Shown piece after piece: positions 32,974 through 42,259 of a stretch of DNA of 64,000 nucleotides. The notes beneath the pieces are model-generated. The model was not told the DNA's origin. It saw only the letters and a list, made by a program, of their open reading frames with translations, and searched no databases. The translations under genes were made by a program, and so were the position numbers. Each line of letters starts with the position of its first letter. Positions within the stretch are counted from its first letter, which is position 1. Source of the stretch: Gemmatimonadota bacterium. GTDB taxonomy: Bacteria; Gemmatimonadota; Gemmatimonadetes; Longimicrobiales; Gaopeijiaceae. The stretch covers positions 1 to 64,000 of the forward strand of contig JAJDUP010000047.1 of assembly GCA_022826565.1 (NCBI GenBank), in the 5' to 3' direction.

Positions 32974-33825
32974 ATGAAAACCATTGTCGTGACCGGTGGG
33001 AACCGCGGCATCGGCCTCGCGGCGGCCCGGCGCCTCGCCGAACAGGGGCATCGCGTCATCCTTCTATGCCGGGACGAGGGGCGGGGTCGCGAGGCGCTGG
33101 CCACCCTCACCGACCTCCCCGGCCAGGCGGAGCACCACCTGGTAGTCGCCGACCTCGCCTCGCTGGCCTCGGTCCGCGCAGGCGCCCGGCAGATCCTCGC
33201 ACTGGACCTCCCGCTCGCGGCGCTGGTCAACAATGCCGCCGTCCTCCCGCCCCGCCGCACCCTGAGCGCCGACGGCTTTGAGATCCAGCTTGCCGTCACG
33301 CATCTCGGACACTTCCTCCTCACCCACCTCCTCCTGCCTCTGCTGAACCGCTTCCCGGGCAAGAGCCGCGTGGTGACCGTTTCTTCCGCGGCGCATTCCG
33401 GCCCTCCGCTCGACTTCGACGACCTCAACTTCGAGTCGCGGCGCTACCGACGGACCCGCGCCTACCAGCAGAGCAAACTGGCCAACGTCCTCTTCACGGC
33501 CGCTCTCGCGCGCCGCGCCGCTGGTACCGACATCGAGCCCGTCGCGCTTCATCCGGGGGTCTACAACACCGGGTTGTTGAGAGATTACATGGGCGCGGTC
33601 CCGGGCACGGGTGCCGTGGCCAACGTCTTCGCAAGCGATGCCGAGAAGGCAGCCCCCATTCTCGCGAAGCTCGCCGCCGGGCGCAGAGACGAGAACCTGA
33701 GCGGGGCCTACCTCAACAAGGGGGTTCCCGAGAGTCCGTCGAGAGCGGCGCGTGAACATGAGGCCCAGGAACGCCTGTGGGAGTGGAGTGCGGCTGCGGT
33801 GGGACTGCCGGCCGCGGAAGACTGA
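32974..33825 (+). CDS. SDR-family oxidoreductase (retinol-dehydrogenase-like)
   Basis: The 283-residue short-chain dehydrogenase has TGGNRGIG at the N-terminus, NNAAVLPP, Ser in TVSSAAHSG, and the catalytic Tyr-Lys in AYQQSKLAN. The LDFDDLNFESRRY segment is typical of the RDH/WWOX-like group. I start it at the ATG at 32974; the open frame upstream has no similarity. Substrate unknown. Confidence 0.9.
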   Translation: MKTIVVTGGNRGIGLAAARRLAEQGHRVILLCRDEGRGREALATLTDLPGQAEHHLVVADLASLASVRAGARQILALDLPLAALVNNAAVLPPRRTLSADGFEIQLAVTHLGHFLLTHLLLPLLNRFPGKSRVVTVSSAAHSGPPLDFDDLNFESRRYRRTRAYQQSKLANVLFTAALARRAAGTDIEPVALHPGVYNTGLLRDYMGAVPGTGAVANVFASDAEKAAPILAKLAAGRRDENLSGAYLNKGVPESPSRAAREHEAQERLWEWSAAAVGLPAAED

Positions 33826-33839
33826 GTCCGCAGCCCGGT

Positions 33840-34301
33840 CTACCCCGCGCGGGCTCCGTGCACATGGGCCCGGAAGTCCTCCCGCAGCACCAGCAGGGCG
33901 GCGTTTATTCCCCGGAGTTCCCCCCGCGTTTCGCCCCGGAACTCCGCGAGGCCTTCGCCCAAGCTGGCCAATCCTCTGCGGTTGATCGCGATTTTCTCCG
34001 AGAGCGTATCGCCGAGTGCCGCGGTTTCGCTACGTGCGCTGGTGACCTCGTCGCGCACGGCCGCGATCCCGCCGCGCAACTCATCGCGCAGACCCCCGAT
34101 CTCGCCGCGCAACTCATCGCGCAGACCCCCGATCTCGCCACGCAACTCATTGCGCAGACCCCCGATCTCGCCACGCAATTCATCGCGCAGACCCGCGATG
34201 TCCCGGCGTACGCTCACGTTCATGCGCCACATGAGCCCGAGCATGGAGCCCCACGCCGCCAGCGTCGCGCCCAGCGTGGCAAACAGTTCCCACGATTCCA
34301 T
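33840..34301 (-). CDS. Membrane-anchored hendecad-repeat coiled-coil protein
   Basis: The 153-residue protein has one N-terminal transmembrane helix (ELFATLGATLAAWGSMLGL) followed by four 11-residue repeats of the type GLRDELRGEIG and then a longer helical region. Eleven-residue periods favour right-handed coiled coils. The ATG at 34301 has CGGAGAA upstream. I know of no function for such small repeat proteins, which may form membrane-tethered rods or scaffolds. It is divergent from the glycyl-tRNA synthetase gene. Confidence 0.75.
   Translation of the reverse strand: MESWELFATLGATLAAWGSMLGLMWRMNVSVRRDIAGLRDELRGEIGGLRNELRGEIGGLRDELRGEIGGLRDELRGGIAAVRDEVTSARSETAALGDTLSEKIAINRRGLASLGEGLAEFRGETRGELRGINAALLVLREDFRAHVHGARAG
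34075..34206. repeat. Four tandem 33-bp coding repeats
   Basis: Units start at 34075, 34108, 34141 and 34174, each beginning CGCAA(C/T)TCAT and encoding on the minus strand an 11-residue unit of the GLRDELRGEIG type. Units differ at only one or a few positions, so recent slippage or unequal crossing-over is likely and copy number may vary between strains. Confidence 0.85.
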
Positions 34302-34598
34302 TGCATTCTCCGAAAGGGGGGCATCGGAAGCCGCCCGACTCGAACATACCGCATCTCCTCCAGTCCTGCCAGACATGCTATATGTGGACTCGGGACGGAA
34401 GAATAGCTGGATGGGACCACTTGCGCCGGTTGGCCCACAAGCGTGTCTTCCTGACTCATCAGTCACATCCGCGGGCCCCTGCGCGTCCCGCTGGCTGGCG
34501 ACTTTCCGCGTCTTCGGTAACTTTCGGGCGCGATTTGGCTGCGCGCCCCGTCCGGGGCAGCGCGTGATGCACCCAACAGACACCCCGGGGGACGTGAC

Positions 34599-35921
34599 GT
34601 GGCGGACCGCATGGAGAAAATCGTCTCGCTGTGCAAGCGGCGGGGCTTCGTATTCCAGTCGTCGGAGATCTACGGCGGGGCCGCTTCGGTGTGGGATTAC
34701 GGCCCGCTGGGCGTCGAACTCCGCAAGAACGTCGCCGACGCCTGGTGGTCGGCGATGGTGCACGGGCGCGACGACATCGAGGGCCTGGATGCCGGGATCC
34801 TCATGCACCCGCGCGTCTGGGAGGCGTCCGGGCACGTCTCCGGCTTCACCGACCCGCTCCTCGAATGCAAGACCTGCAAGAAGCGGTGGCGGGCCGACCA
34901 CATCGAGCAGGCCGGTTGTGCGCGAAAGCCATCGGTCGCCCCCGGCGCCCACGCCGACTGCGACCTCGGCGAACCGCGCCTCTTCAACCTCATGTTCAAG
35001 ACCTTCATGGGCCCGGTCGAAGAGGACGCTTCGGTGGTCTACCTGCGTCCCGAGACCGCGCAGGGCTCGTACGTCAACTTCCTCAACGTCCAGCAGACTT
35101 CCCGCCAGCGCGTGCCCTTCGGGATCGCCCAGCTCGGCAAGGCCTTCCGCAACGAGATCACCCCGGGCAACTTCATCTTCCGCACCCGCGAGTTCGAGCA
35201 GGCAGAGATGCAGTTCTTCGTCAAGCCCGGCAGCGACGACGAATGGTTCGACTACTGGCTCGACCAGCGCATCGCCTGGCACCACGACATCGGCATCCGT
35301 TCCGAGAAGCTGCGGCAGCACGCGCACGGCCCGAACGAGCTCGCGCACTACGCCAAGACCGCCGTCGACATCGAATACGAGTTCCCCTTCGGCTGGCAGG
35401 AGCTCGAGGGCGTCCACAACCGCACCGACTTCGACCTCGGCCGGCATCAGGAGTTTTCCGGCAAGCGCCTCATCTACATCGACCCCGCCGGTGGCGAGCG
35501 CTATCTGCCGTATGTGGTGGAGACGGCGATGGGGGTCGGACGGTCGGCCCTGGTTGCGCTCGTCGACGCATACCGCGAGGAGGAGGTGGGAGGACAGCAG
35601 CGCGTGGTGCTGGGACTCAGCCCGCGACTGGCGCCAATCAAGGCCGCCGTATTCCCGCTGATGAAGAAGCTGGGCCTTCCCGAGATCGCGACCGGGTTGC
35701 TGGGCGACCTGCGCCGCGCCCGCATCCCCGCCGACTACGACCAGGCTGGCTCGATCGGACGGCGCTACCGCCGCCAGGACGAAGCCGGGACACCGTGGTG
35801 CATCACCATCGACGGCCAGACCCGCGACGACGACAGCGTCACCATCCGCGACCGCGACACCCTGGAGCAGGTGCGCGTCGGCCTCGACCACGTGGTGAGC
35901 TGGATCCGGGAGCGGCTGTAG
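34599..35921 (+). CDS. glyS: Glycyl-tRNA synthetase (single-chain alpha2 type)
   Basis: The 440-residue class II synthetase attaches glycine to tRNA-Gly. Motifs: FQSSEIYGGAASVWDYGPLG, the CxxC (CKTCKKRW) insertion, VYLRPETAQGSYVNF, FRNEITPGNFIFRTREFEQAE (motif 2), ASGHVSGFTD, and a C-terminal anticodon-binding domain (GLSPRLAPIKAAVFPL). It is the eukaryote/archaea-like homodimeric form, not the alpha2beta2 GlyQS. The GTG start at 34599 is preceded by a weak GGGGG. Confidence 0.95.
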   Translation: MADRMEKIVSLCKRRGFVFQSSEIYGGAASVWDYGPLGVELRKNVADAWWSAMVHGRDDIEGLDAGILMHPRVWEASGHVSGFTDPLLECKTCKKRWRADHIEQAGCARKPSVAPGAHADCDLGEPRLFNLMFKTFMGPVEEDASVVYLRPETAQGSYVNFLNVQQTSRQRVPFGIAQLGKAFRNEITPGNFIFRTREFEQAEMQFFVKPGSDDEWFDYWLDQRIAWHHDIGIRSEKLRQHAHGPNELAHYAKTAVDIEYEFPFGWQELEGVHNRTDFDLGRHQEFSGKRLIYIDPAGGERYLPYVVETAMGVGRSALVALVDAYREEEVGGQQRVVLGLSPRLAPIKAAVFPLMKKLGLPEIATGLLGDLRRARIPADYDQAGSIGRRYRRQDEAGTPWCITIDGQTRDDDSVTIRDRDTLEQVRVGLDHVVSWIRERL

Positions 35922-35928
35922 GGGGGCG

Positions 35929-36936
35929 CTACCCGGGCAGCCCGCCGGCCGTCAGTTCACGCGCCAGAAACCTCGCTGCCTCCCTCTCGGCCCAGAAACC
36001 CGGCCGCCAGGGAAACACGCCCTCGACGAAGCCGAGGTGCCCCCCGCGGTCGGTGAACGCCGCCGCCAGGCGTGGATTTGCCTCAACCGCCGCGTCCGGA
36101 GCGGCACCCCGGGGGAGGAAGGGGTCGTCCCGTGACTGAACCAGCAGCGCCGGTACGCGAATCTGCGCGAGATGGCGCCGCACATCGGAGCGGGCGTAGT
36201 AATCCTCGGCTCCGGCGAAGCCGTGCAGCGGGGCCGTAAACGCGTCGTCGAAGTCTCTCAGCGTCCGGGCCCCGAGCACGCGTTCCGGGTCGGCTTCGCC
36301 GTTGAGCCGATGCCGCTTGGTCCTCACCTTGCGCTTGAGCGAGCGAAGAAAATGGGCACCGTAGGTACGCCGCATGACGCCGCTCGACAGGCGTTGCGCG
36401 CAGCCCGGGAGATCGAAGGGGACCGACACGGCCACGGCAGCGGCGATCGGCGCCTCATCTCCCCGCTCGCCCAGGTACTTCAGGAGCACGTTGCCGCCGA
36501 GGCTGAACCCCGCACCTCCGATCGGGAGCGCGGGGTAGCGCTTCCGCAGCACGTCGACCACATGCGCGAGATCGCCCGTTTCCCCGGAATGATAGAAACA
36601 CGCGCTGCGGTTCGGCTCTCCGCCGCAGCCGCGAAAGTTCATGCCCACGCCTCGAAGCCCGCGCTCGAAGAGCTCGCGGAGCATCAGGCTCATGTACTCC
36701 CGCCGCGTCGATCCTTCGAGGCCGTGCAGCACGACGACGATGGGCGCGTTCGGTGCGGGAGCCGGAGCGAAATCCAGGTCGAGGAAGTCCCCGTCCGGGG
36801 TGTCGATTCTCCGCCGCTCCAGGGGAACCGTGGTCTCCGGACGCAGGAACCGCCCGGCCAGGGTCTGAGCATGCCGATTCCGGAGCCACCACGCAGCACG
36901 AAAGCGGGCCCGGGCATCCTGCGCCGACATCGCCAT
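35929..36936 (-). CDS. YheT-family alpha/beta-fold hydrolase
   Basis: The 335-residue protein has VVLHGLEGSTRREYM for the oxyanion hole, nucleophile Ser in GAGFSLGGNVLLKYLGE, Asp in SRDDPFLP, and His in GGHLGFVEG. This is the YheT/embryogenesis-associated hydrolase family, thought to act on esters or lipids. The ATG at 36936 has AAAGGAG 5 nt upstream. It is convergent with glyS (7 bp apart) and divergent from the NSS transporter. Confidence 0.9.
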   Translation of the reverse strand: MAMSAQDARARFRAAWWLRNRHAQTLAGRFLRPETTVPLERRRIDTPDGDFLDLDFAPAPAPNAPIVVVLHGLEGSTRREYMSLMLRELFERGLRGVGMNFRGCGGEPNRSACFYHSGETGDLAHVVDVLRKRYPALPIGGAGFSLGGNVLLKYLGERGDEAPIAAAVAVSVPFDLPGCAQRLSSGVMRRTYGAHFLRSLKRKVRTKRHRLNGEADPERVLGARTLRDFDDAFTAPLHGFAGAEDYYARSDVRRHLAQIRVPALLVQSRDDPFLPRGAAPDAAVEANPRLAAAFTDRGGHLGFVEGVFPWRPGFWAEREAARFLARELTAGGLPG

Positions 36937-37171
36937 GCGGCTCCTTTCAGTGCGAAGGCCATCACCGGAAGACCATGGGCGGCCCTCATCCACCGCGAGC
37001 AGCCCTGAAGCATTTCTCCGCCCGCACCGAAGCGCTGGCGCTCCGGCACCCTTCACGATAGCCTATTCCCTGGCCGCACACGGAAGCCGCGACCGGGCCC
37101 AACACCGGAGGCTCCCACCGGCGCCACGCCCGGCAGGCCCGCACAACGCACTCAACCAGGAGCCGCCCAAC

Positions 37172-38659
37172 GTGTCCACCCGATCCCAGGTCTTCACCTC
37201 CCGCTGGGGAATGCTCCTCGCCATGCTCGGCATGGCCGTCGGCACGGGCAACATCTGGCGCTTCCCCCGCATTGCGGCTTCGAATGGGGGAGGGTCGTTC
37301 CTGGTGGCGTGGGCCGTCTTCCTGCTGCTCTGGTCCGTCCCGCTCCTGATCCTGGAATTCGGGATGGGGAAGGGTACGCGCCGCGGCACCATCGGCTCGT
37401 TCATCAAGACGATCGGGCCCAAGTTCGCGTGGATGGGGGCGTGGATCGCCTGGGTGGCCGTCGCGATCATGTTCTACTACTCGGTCGTCATGGGGTGGAC
37501 GATCCGCTTCTTCGTCGCGACGCTCACCAGCGAAATCCCCACCTCGGTCCCAGGCAGCTTCTGGGACGCCTTCAATTCAACCCCGCAGGCGCTCATTTTC
37601 CACGCAATCGCCGTGGGGCTCGGCGTCTTCGTCGTTTCAAAAGGGGTGCGCGGGATCGAGACCGCCGCCCGCTTCCTGATCCCCTCGCTCATCGTCCTGG
37701 TGGTGGTGCTCGCGATCAAGGCGCTGACGCTGCCGGGTGCGTCGGCCGGCCTGGCCTTCCTCTTCACTCCCGACTTCAGCCAGCTCGGCGACGTCAGGAT
37801 CTGGCTCGAAGCGCTCACCCAGAACGCCTGGGACACCGGTGCCGGATGGGGCCTGGTGCTCTCCTACGCGGTCTACATGCGAGCGCGCGAGGACACCGCG
37901 CTGAACGCCTTCGTGATCGGCTTCGGCAACAACTCGATGTCGCTTCTCGCCGGCATCATGGTGCTCTGCACGATCTTTTCGGTGATGCCCGAGGCGGCCG
38001 GCGAGATCGTGGGCGCCGGTAACGAGGGGTTGACCTTCATCTGGGTGCCGCAACTCTTCGCGCAAATTCCGGGCGGCCAATTCTTCATGGCGCTCTTCTT
38101 CCTCGCCCTGGTCTTCGCTGCCTGGTCGAGCCTGGTGGCGATGATCGAACTCGCGTCGCGCATCCTCATCGACCTCGGCCTGACGCGAAAGCACGCGATC
38201 ATCGCGGTGGGCTCGGCGGGTTTCCTCTTCGGCGTCCCGTCGGCGCTTCGCATCGGCATCTTCCAGAACCAGGACTGGGTCTGGGGCGTCGGCCTGATGC
38301 TCTCCGGCTTCTTCTTCGCCTTCGCCGTGCTGAAGTACGGCGTCAGGAAGTGGCGCAATACCTTCATCAACACGGGCGATTCCGACGTGCGCATCGGCGC
38401 GTGGTGGGACTGGGCCATGCGCCTCGTGCTGGTACAGGCCGTAGTGCTGATGTTGTGGTGGCTGTGGTCCGCGGGCGGCGGCAACTTCGGGTCCGCCGAG
38501 ACCTGGACGCTCTTCTCGCCGTACAACGTGGGCTCGGTGCTGATTCAGTTCGGGATCGTGCTCCTGGTCCTGCTGGCGCTCAACGGTTGGCTGGTGCGCA
38601 AGATCCAGGCGGCACGCGACAGTGCGGCCACGGCCGGCGGCGACGCTGACAGCGGGTAG
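37172..38659 (+). CDS. Sodium-dependent transporter, NSS family
   Basis: The 495-residue protein has about 12 transmembrane helices. TM1 contains GMAVGTGNIWRFPRIAASNGGG, the signature of LeuT-fold neurotransmitter:sodium symporters. It imports amino acids with Na+; length and the extra TM12 (GSVLIQFGIVLLVLLALNGWLV) match the MetP-type branch, which works with a tiny MetS subunit. A MetS-like gene lies at 46070-46183 rather than next to it. The GTG at 37172 has AGGAG 9 nt upstream and gives the standard N-terminus; the frame open further upstream has no similarity. Confidence 0.92.
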   Translation: MSTRSQVFTSRWGMLLAMLGMAVGTGNIWRFPRIAASNGGGSFLVAWAVFLLLWSVPLLILEFGMGKGTRRGTIGSFIKTIGPKFAWMGAWIAWVAVAIMFYYSVVMGWTIRFFVATLTSEIPTSVPGSFWDAFNSTPQALIFHAIAVGLGVFVVSKGVRGIETAARFLIPSLIVLVVVLAIKALTLPGASAGLAFLFTPDFSQLGDVRIWLEALTQNAWDTGAGWGLVLSYAVYMRAREDTALNAFVIGFGNNSMSLLAGIMVLCTIFSVMPEAAGEIVGAGNEGLTFIWVPQLFAQIPGGQFFMALFFLALVFAAWSSLVAMIELASRILIDLGLTRKHAIIAVGSAGFLFGVPSALRIGIFQNQDWVWGVGLMLSGFFFAFAVLKYGVRKWRNTFINTGDSDVRIGAWWDWAMRLVLVQAVVLMLWWLWSAGGGNFGSAETWTLFSPYNVGSVLIQFGIVLLVLLALNGWLVRKIQAARDSAATAGGDADSG

Positions 38660-38677
38660 GTCCCGCGCGCTCGCAGC

Positions 38678-39646
38678 GTGGCCATTCACGACGCCTACGC
38701 CCGGCTCACGCCGTACGAACTGCTCCTCCCGGACCCCGAGTTCACGGACCGGCATTTTCCCGCGGTGGCCGACGAGGCCCGCGAGCGCGGCGTCGACCCG
38801 GCGAACCCGGCCGCCTTCGTCATGCTGGGGGCCGCCCAGGCCGCCCTGGCCGAACTCCGCGACGAAGATGCCTCCCCCGAGTCCGCCCACGATCACGGCA
38901 ATGTCCTCTACTTCGCCTACCGAATGTGGCTTGCCGGCCCCGCGGTGGCGCTGGTGCGCGCCGACACCCTCCGCCGCCTCCTGAGCACACCTCGGGCCGA
39001 TCACTCCCAAGCCGATTCCCCCGCGGGCAGCGACACCTGGCCCGGGACCCTCCACGAGCGCGCCGGCTACGTGCAGCTGCCGCAGCACCTGGTGTGGTTG
39101 GAGGAGGGCGACGACGGCAGCCCCGGCGACCCCCCGGCACGCGGCCAGCCGTCGCCTCACCGCGCGGCGCCTGCGGGAGCCCCGCCCCCCCCACCCGCCA
39201 CGTCTTCCGCGCCAGCCACACCCGCCGTGCCCGGCACCTCCCCGGCCTCCGGCACGCCCCCACCCGCCGCCTCCCCCGCGCCCGAATCCGTCGACGGCCT
39301 CTTCTGGGCGGTGGACCCCGGCGGCACCCTCCACCTCGCCCTGGTAACGGGCGTACGCGGCGACCGCCCCGGATACGGCACCGTCCCCGTACCGCCCCAG
39401 CCCGTGGAGACCCTCCCGGAGTGGGCCGCCGGCCCCGCCCGGGAAGGCGGCGGCGACTTCACGACCGCCCTGCCCGGCGCCGACCTCGACGGCCTCCTCG
39501 GCCTGCGCACCCCTGCCGAGGTCTTCAAGCTGGCGGGGCTGGTGCTCGGCCTCATGGCACGAAAACGCCCCGCGCTGCACCCGCCCACGTCCGACCTGTC
39601 CGGCACCGCTCCGCCCCCCACAAACCTCCCCTCCGCCCTCCTCTGA
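38678..39646 (+). CDS. Hypothetical protein with proline/alanine-rich linker
   Basis: The 322-residue protein has an N-terminal globular region (residues 1-150), a low-complexity Pro/Ala/Ser linker (about 150-205), and a second globular part beginning VDGLFWAVDPGGTLHLALVTGV. I do not recognise it. It sits 18 bp after the NSS transporter and 7 bp before nth, suggesting one transcript. The GTG start at 38678 lacks a ribosome binding site, so translation could start later. Confidence 0.65.
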   Translation: MAIHDAYARLTPYELLLPDPEFTDRHFPAVADEARERGVDPANPAAFVMLGAAQAALAELRDEDASPESAHDHGNVLYFAYRMWLAGPAVALVRADTLRRLLSTPRADHSQADSPAGSDTWPGTLHERAGYVQLPQHLVWLEEGDDGSPGDPPARGQPSPHRAAPAGAPPPPPATSSAPATPAVPGTSPASGTPPPAASPAPESVDGLFWAVDPGGTLHLALVTGVRGDRPGYGTVPVPPQPVETLPEWAAGPAREGGGDFTTALPGADLDGLLGLRTPAEVFKLAGLVLGLMARKRPALHPPTSDLSGTAPPPTNLPSALL

Positions 39647-39653
39647 ACCCCGC

Positions 39654-40334
39654 ATGACTCCCACCAAGCGTCCCCGCAAGCCCGGCCGGCGCGAATCGCT
39701 GAAGGCCCGCAAGGCCCGCGCCGCCGAGATCTACGACATCCTGCTGGCCGAGTATCCCGACGCCGAGTGCGCCCTCCGTCACGCCTCCCCCTACGAACTG
39801 GCCGTCGCGACCGTCCTCTCGGCGCAGTGCACCGATGTCCGCGTCAACATGGTCACGCCCGAGCTCTTCCGCCGATACCCGGACCCCGAGTCGCTGTCAG
39901 CCGCAATCCCCGAGCAGCTGGAGGACGTCATCCGCTCCACCGGCTTCTTCCGCAACAAGACACGCAACCTGATCGGCATGGCCACGGCGCTCATCGACGA
40001 ACACGGCGGTGAACTCCCGCGCAACATGAAGGAGCTGTCCGCGCTCCCGGGGATCGGCCGCAAGACTGCCAACGTCATCCTGGGCAACGCCTTCGGGATC
40101 GACGAAGGCGTGGTCGTCGACACGCACGTGAAGCGACTCTCGAACCGCATGGGCTTCACGAAGGAGGCGTCGCCCGTCAAGATCGAGCAGGATCTGATGA
40201 AGATCTTCCCGCGCGAAGTCTGGACGATGCTCGCCCATCTGCTCATCTATCATGGGCGGCAGGTGTGCAACGCCCGCAAGCCGCGCTGCAACCGGTGCGC
40301 CCTCTCTCACCTGTGTCCTTCGAGTTCGGTGTGA
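39654..40334 (+). CDS. nth: Endonuclease III (DNA glycosylase/AP lyase)
   Basis: The 226-residue enzyme removes oxidised pyrimidines. It has helix-hairpin-helix LPGIGRKTAN with the catalytic Lys, VVDTHVKR with the catalytic Asp, and the 4Fe-4S motif C-x6-C-x2-C-x5-C in VCNARKPRCNRCALSHLC. All catalytic residues are present. Basic N-terminal extension of about 20 residues. Confidence 0.97.
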   Translation: MTPTKRPRKPGRRESLKARKARAAEIYDILLAEYPDAECALRHASPYELAVATVLSAQCTDVRVNMVTPELFRRYPDPESLSAAIPEQLEDVIRSTGFFRNKTRNLIGMATALIDEHGGELPRNMKELSALPGIGRKTANVILGNAFGIDEGVVVDTHVKRLSNRMGFTKEASPVKIEQDLMKIFPREVWTMLAHLLIYHGRQVCNARKPRCNRCALSHLCPSSSV

Positions 40335-40365
40335 GTCGGTCGATTCGTTTGCCCAACCACTCCCA

Positions 40366-40412
40366 AATGTAATCTTTACTTGTCACTTTGTAATCTTGAC
40401 ATTACAAGTCAC
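40366..40412. other. AT-rich TGTAAT/ATTACA island upstream of HD-domain gene
   Basis: TTGTAAT (40388-40394) and ATTACAA (40401-40407) form a perfect 7-bp inverted repeat around CTTGAC, giving ATCTTGACAT, a 10-mer shared with the island at 13031-13070. It begins 31 bp after nth and ends 25 bp before the HD-domain gene. It could be a promoter with TTGACA as -35, an operator, or a hairpin terminator for nth. Confidence 0.45.
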
Positions 40413-40436
40413 GTTTTCAACACCCAAGGACCGATG

Positions 40437-41030
40437 ATGCCCACCCGATCCGACGCAGTCGCGCTCCTCGAAGAATGGGTCGCGAGCCAGGCGCTGAGAA
40501 AGCACATGTACGCGGTCGAGGCCGCTGTCCGGCACTACGCCCGCATGATGGGCGAGGACGAAGAGCTGTGGGGCCTGGCCGGTCTGCTGCACGACCTGGA
40601 CTGGGAGAAGCACCCCGACGACCACCCGCACATCGGAGTCGCCCGGCTGCGCGAACTCGGCTATCCGGAAGCGGTCGTCCACGCGATCGAGGCCCACGCC
40701 TACCCGGACCGCACCGATGTCGTCCCCGAGTCGCAACTCGACCGGGTCCTCTACGGCTGCGACGAGCTGAGCGGCCTCGTCTACGCCTGCTGCCTGGTGC
40801 GGCCGAACGGCATCGACGACCTCAAGCCCAAGTCGGTGGCCAAGAAGATGAAGGACAAGGCGTTCGCGCGGGGCGTGCACCGCGACGCGGTCCAGCGCGG
40901 CATCGACCTGATCGGGCTGCCGCGCGCCGAGCACATCCAGAATGTGATCGAGGGGTTGCGGACCGTAGGGGATGTGCTGGAGGTGCGGGGTGAGGATCAG
41001 GCGCGGCGGAGGGCCGCTCGCGGACGCTGA
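40437..41030 (+). CDS. HD-domain protein (putative metal-dependent hydrolase)
   Basis: The 197-residue protein has the HD motif in WGLAGLLHDLDWEKHPDDHPHIG, an upstream His in RKHMYAVEAAVRHYA and a further VHAIEAHAYPD, so a metal site is likely. The family of single-HD hydrolases acts on nucleotides or related phosphates; the substrate is unknown. The second of two adjacent ATGs was chosen because AAGGA lies 6 nt upstream. Its stop abuts the stop of the convergent propeller gene (TGATCA). Confidence 0.88.
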   Translation: MPTRSDAVALLEEWVASQALRKHMYAVEAAVRHYARMMGEDEELWGLAGLLHDLDWEKHPDDHPHIGVARLRELGYPEAVVHAIEAHAYPDRTDVVPESQLDRVLYGCDELSGLVYACCLVRPNGIDDLKPKSVAKKMKDKAFARGVHRDAVQRGIDLIGLPRAEHIQNVIEGLRTVGDVLEVRGEDQARRRAARGR

Positions 41031-42245
41031 TCAGCGACTGAGCGGCCACACCTGCACGTATTCCACGCCGAGATCGTCGGTAGCCCGCCCGAGGATGTAG
41101 TCCGCGCCGATTTCGTAAACGTCCAGTCCCTCCGGCGTCTCCATGAAGCCGCGGACAAGTCCTTCGGGGTCGAACACCGTCCAAAGGGGGCTTTGGCGCT
41201 CCTCTCCCGGCAGGTCGTACTCCTGGACCCAGAGATGTCCCACGGCGTCCGCCAGGATCTCGTCGAAGGCCGGAAGAGTCTCGGGCAAGGGCACTTCCGA
41301 CAGCTGCCCCTGCAGAGCCCGCCGCCGCTCCGCCTGTTGTTCGGGGGGTCTGGCCGACACCAGCCGTTCGATGTATGCGTCCCTGTGGGCAGGGGTCGCA
41401 GCGATCAGCGCATGGTCGCGGCGGACGATGAGATCGAGCACTCCGGTCGGCCCAAAGGCCCTGATTTCATAGTCGTCGTTGGGGGCTACGACAAACCGGC
41501 CGGCCCACGCGGCGGTACGTGCCGACCGCGCGAATGGGAGCGTCATCACCATCATCATGTCGGCGGACGTTGAAGTGTAGCTCTCGGATGCCAGGTGGAG
41601 TCCCAATGGCGCAACCGGACGCCCCTCTGCGTCCATGATTTCGAACTGACGTTCTGAACGGACCAGACCATCCGGGCGCGCGCCCGTACCCGGGCTGAAC
41701 CTGGATACGAGTATGGTGCCGCCGGCCGATACCTCTTCAGGCGTGTCCCGTCCGTCGGCGGGATCTCCGGGGATCACCGTCCGGCCGAAGTTCCCGTCCA
41801 GGTCGAAGACGGAGAGACGCTCTCGCTGCGAATACCATGCGACCAGCGAGTCTCCCTGCCAGTCTGCGACCGCCAGGAGGCTGTTGAATTCGCCAGGGCC
41901 CTCTCCACGTCGTCCCCAGGTGGCCAGATGCACTCCGGCCGCGTCGAAGACCCGCAACTCCTGCGAACCCCGGTTCGCGACGACGATGCGGCCATCGGAC
42001 AGCACCGTTGCGTCGCGGACCTGATGGAGCAGATACGGATCTTCGCCCTCGAACGCCCCGATCGACAGCAGCGGTACCGAATCGACCTGCCAGCCGATCC
42101 CGGATCCATCCGGGGGGCGCGCGCTGGTGACGATGCGCACGCCAGCGCTGTCCCGCGCCTCGGACGCGAGGTCCACCGCAGCTCTCTGATCTCCGCAGGA
42201 GGCTGTCGCCAGGGCGACGGCCATCGTCACAGTCACAAATCTCAT
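41031..42245 (-). CDS. 6-bladed beta-propeller lipoprotein (third gene of BlaI-M56 operon)
   Basis: The 404-residue protein has a lipoprotein signal (MAVALATASC, Cys about 17) and propeller blades with WGRRGEGPGEFNSLLAVA. It starts 14 bp after the M56 gene, with GGGGAA upstream, so it is very likely co-transcribed with blaI and M56. Function unknown. As the most complete simple propeller here it serves as the length reference for the truncated copy at 123-1052. I infer a role as sensor or substrate for the M56 peptidase, but nothing in the sequence proves it. Confidence 0.87.
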   Translation of the reverse strand: MRFVTVTMAVALATASCGDQRAAVDLASEARDSAGVRIVTSARPPDGSGIGWQVDSVPLLSIGAFEGEDPYLLHQVRDATVLSDGRIVVANRGSQELRVFDAAGVHLATWGRRGEGPGEFNSLLAVADWQGDSLVAWYSQRERLSVFDLDGNFGRTVIPGDPADGRDTPEEVSAGGTILVSRFSPGTGARPDGLVRSERQFEIMDAEGRPVAPLGLHLASESYTSTSADMMMVMTLPFARSARTAAWAGRFVVAPNDDYEIRAFGPTGVLDLIVRRDHALIAATPAHRDAYIERLVSARPPEQQAERRRALQGQLSEVPLPETLPAFDEILADAVGHLWVQEYDLPGEERQSPLWTVFDPEGLVRGFMETPEGLDVYEIGADYILGRATDDLGVEYVQVWPLSR

Positions 42246-42259
42246 CTCGCGTTCCCCGA

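Noticed and set aside
34075..34206. Regular 33-bp repeats resembling a CRISPR array
   Set aside because: The units are contiguous, have no spacers, and encode an in-frame 11-residue protein repeat.
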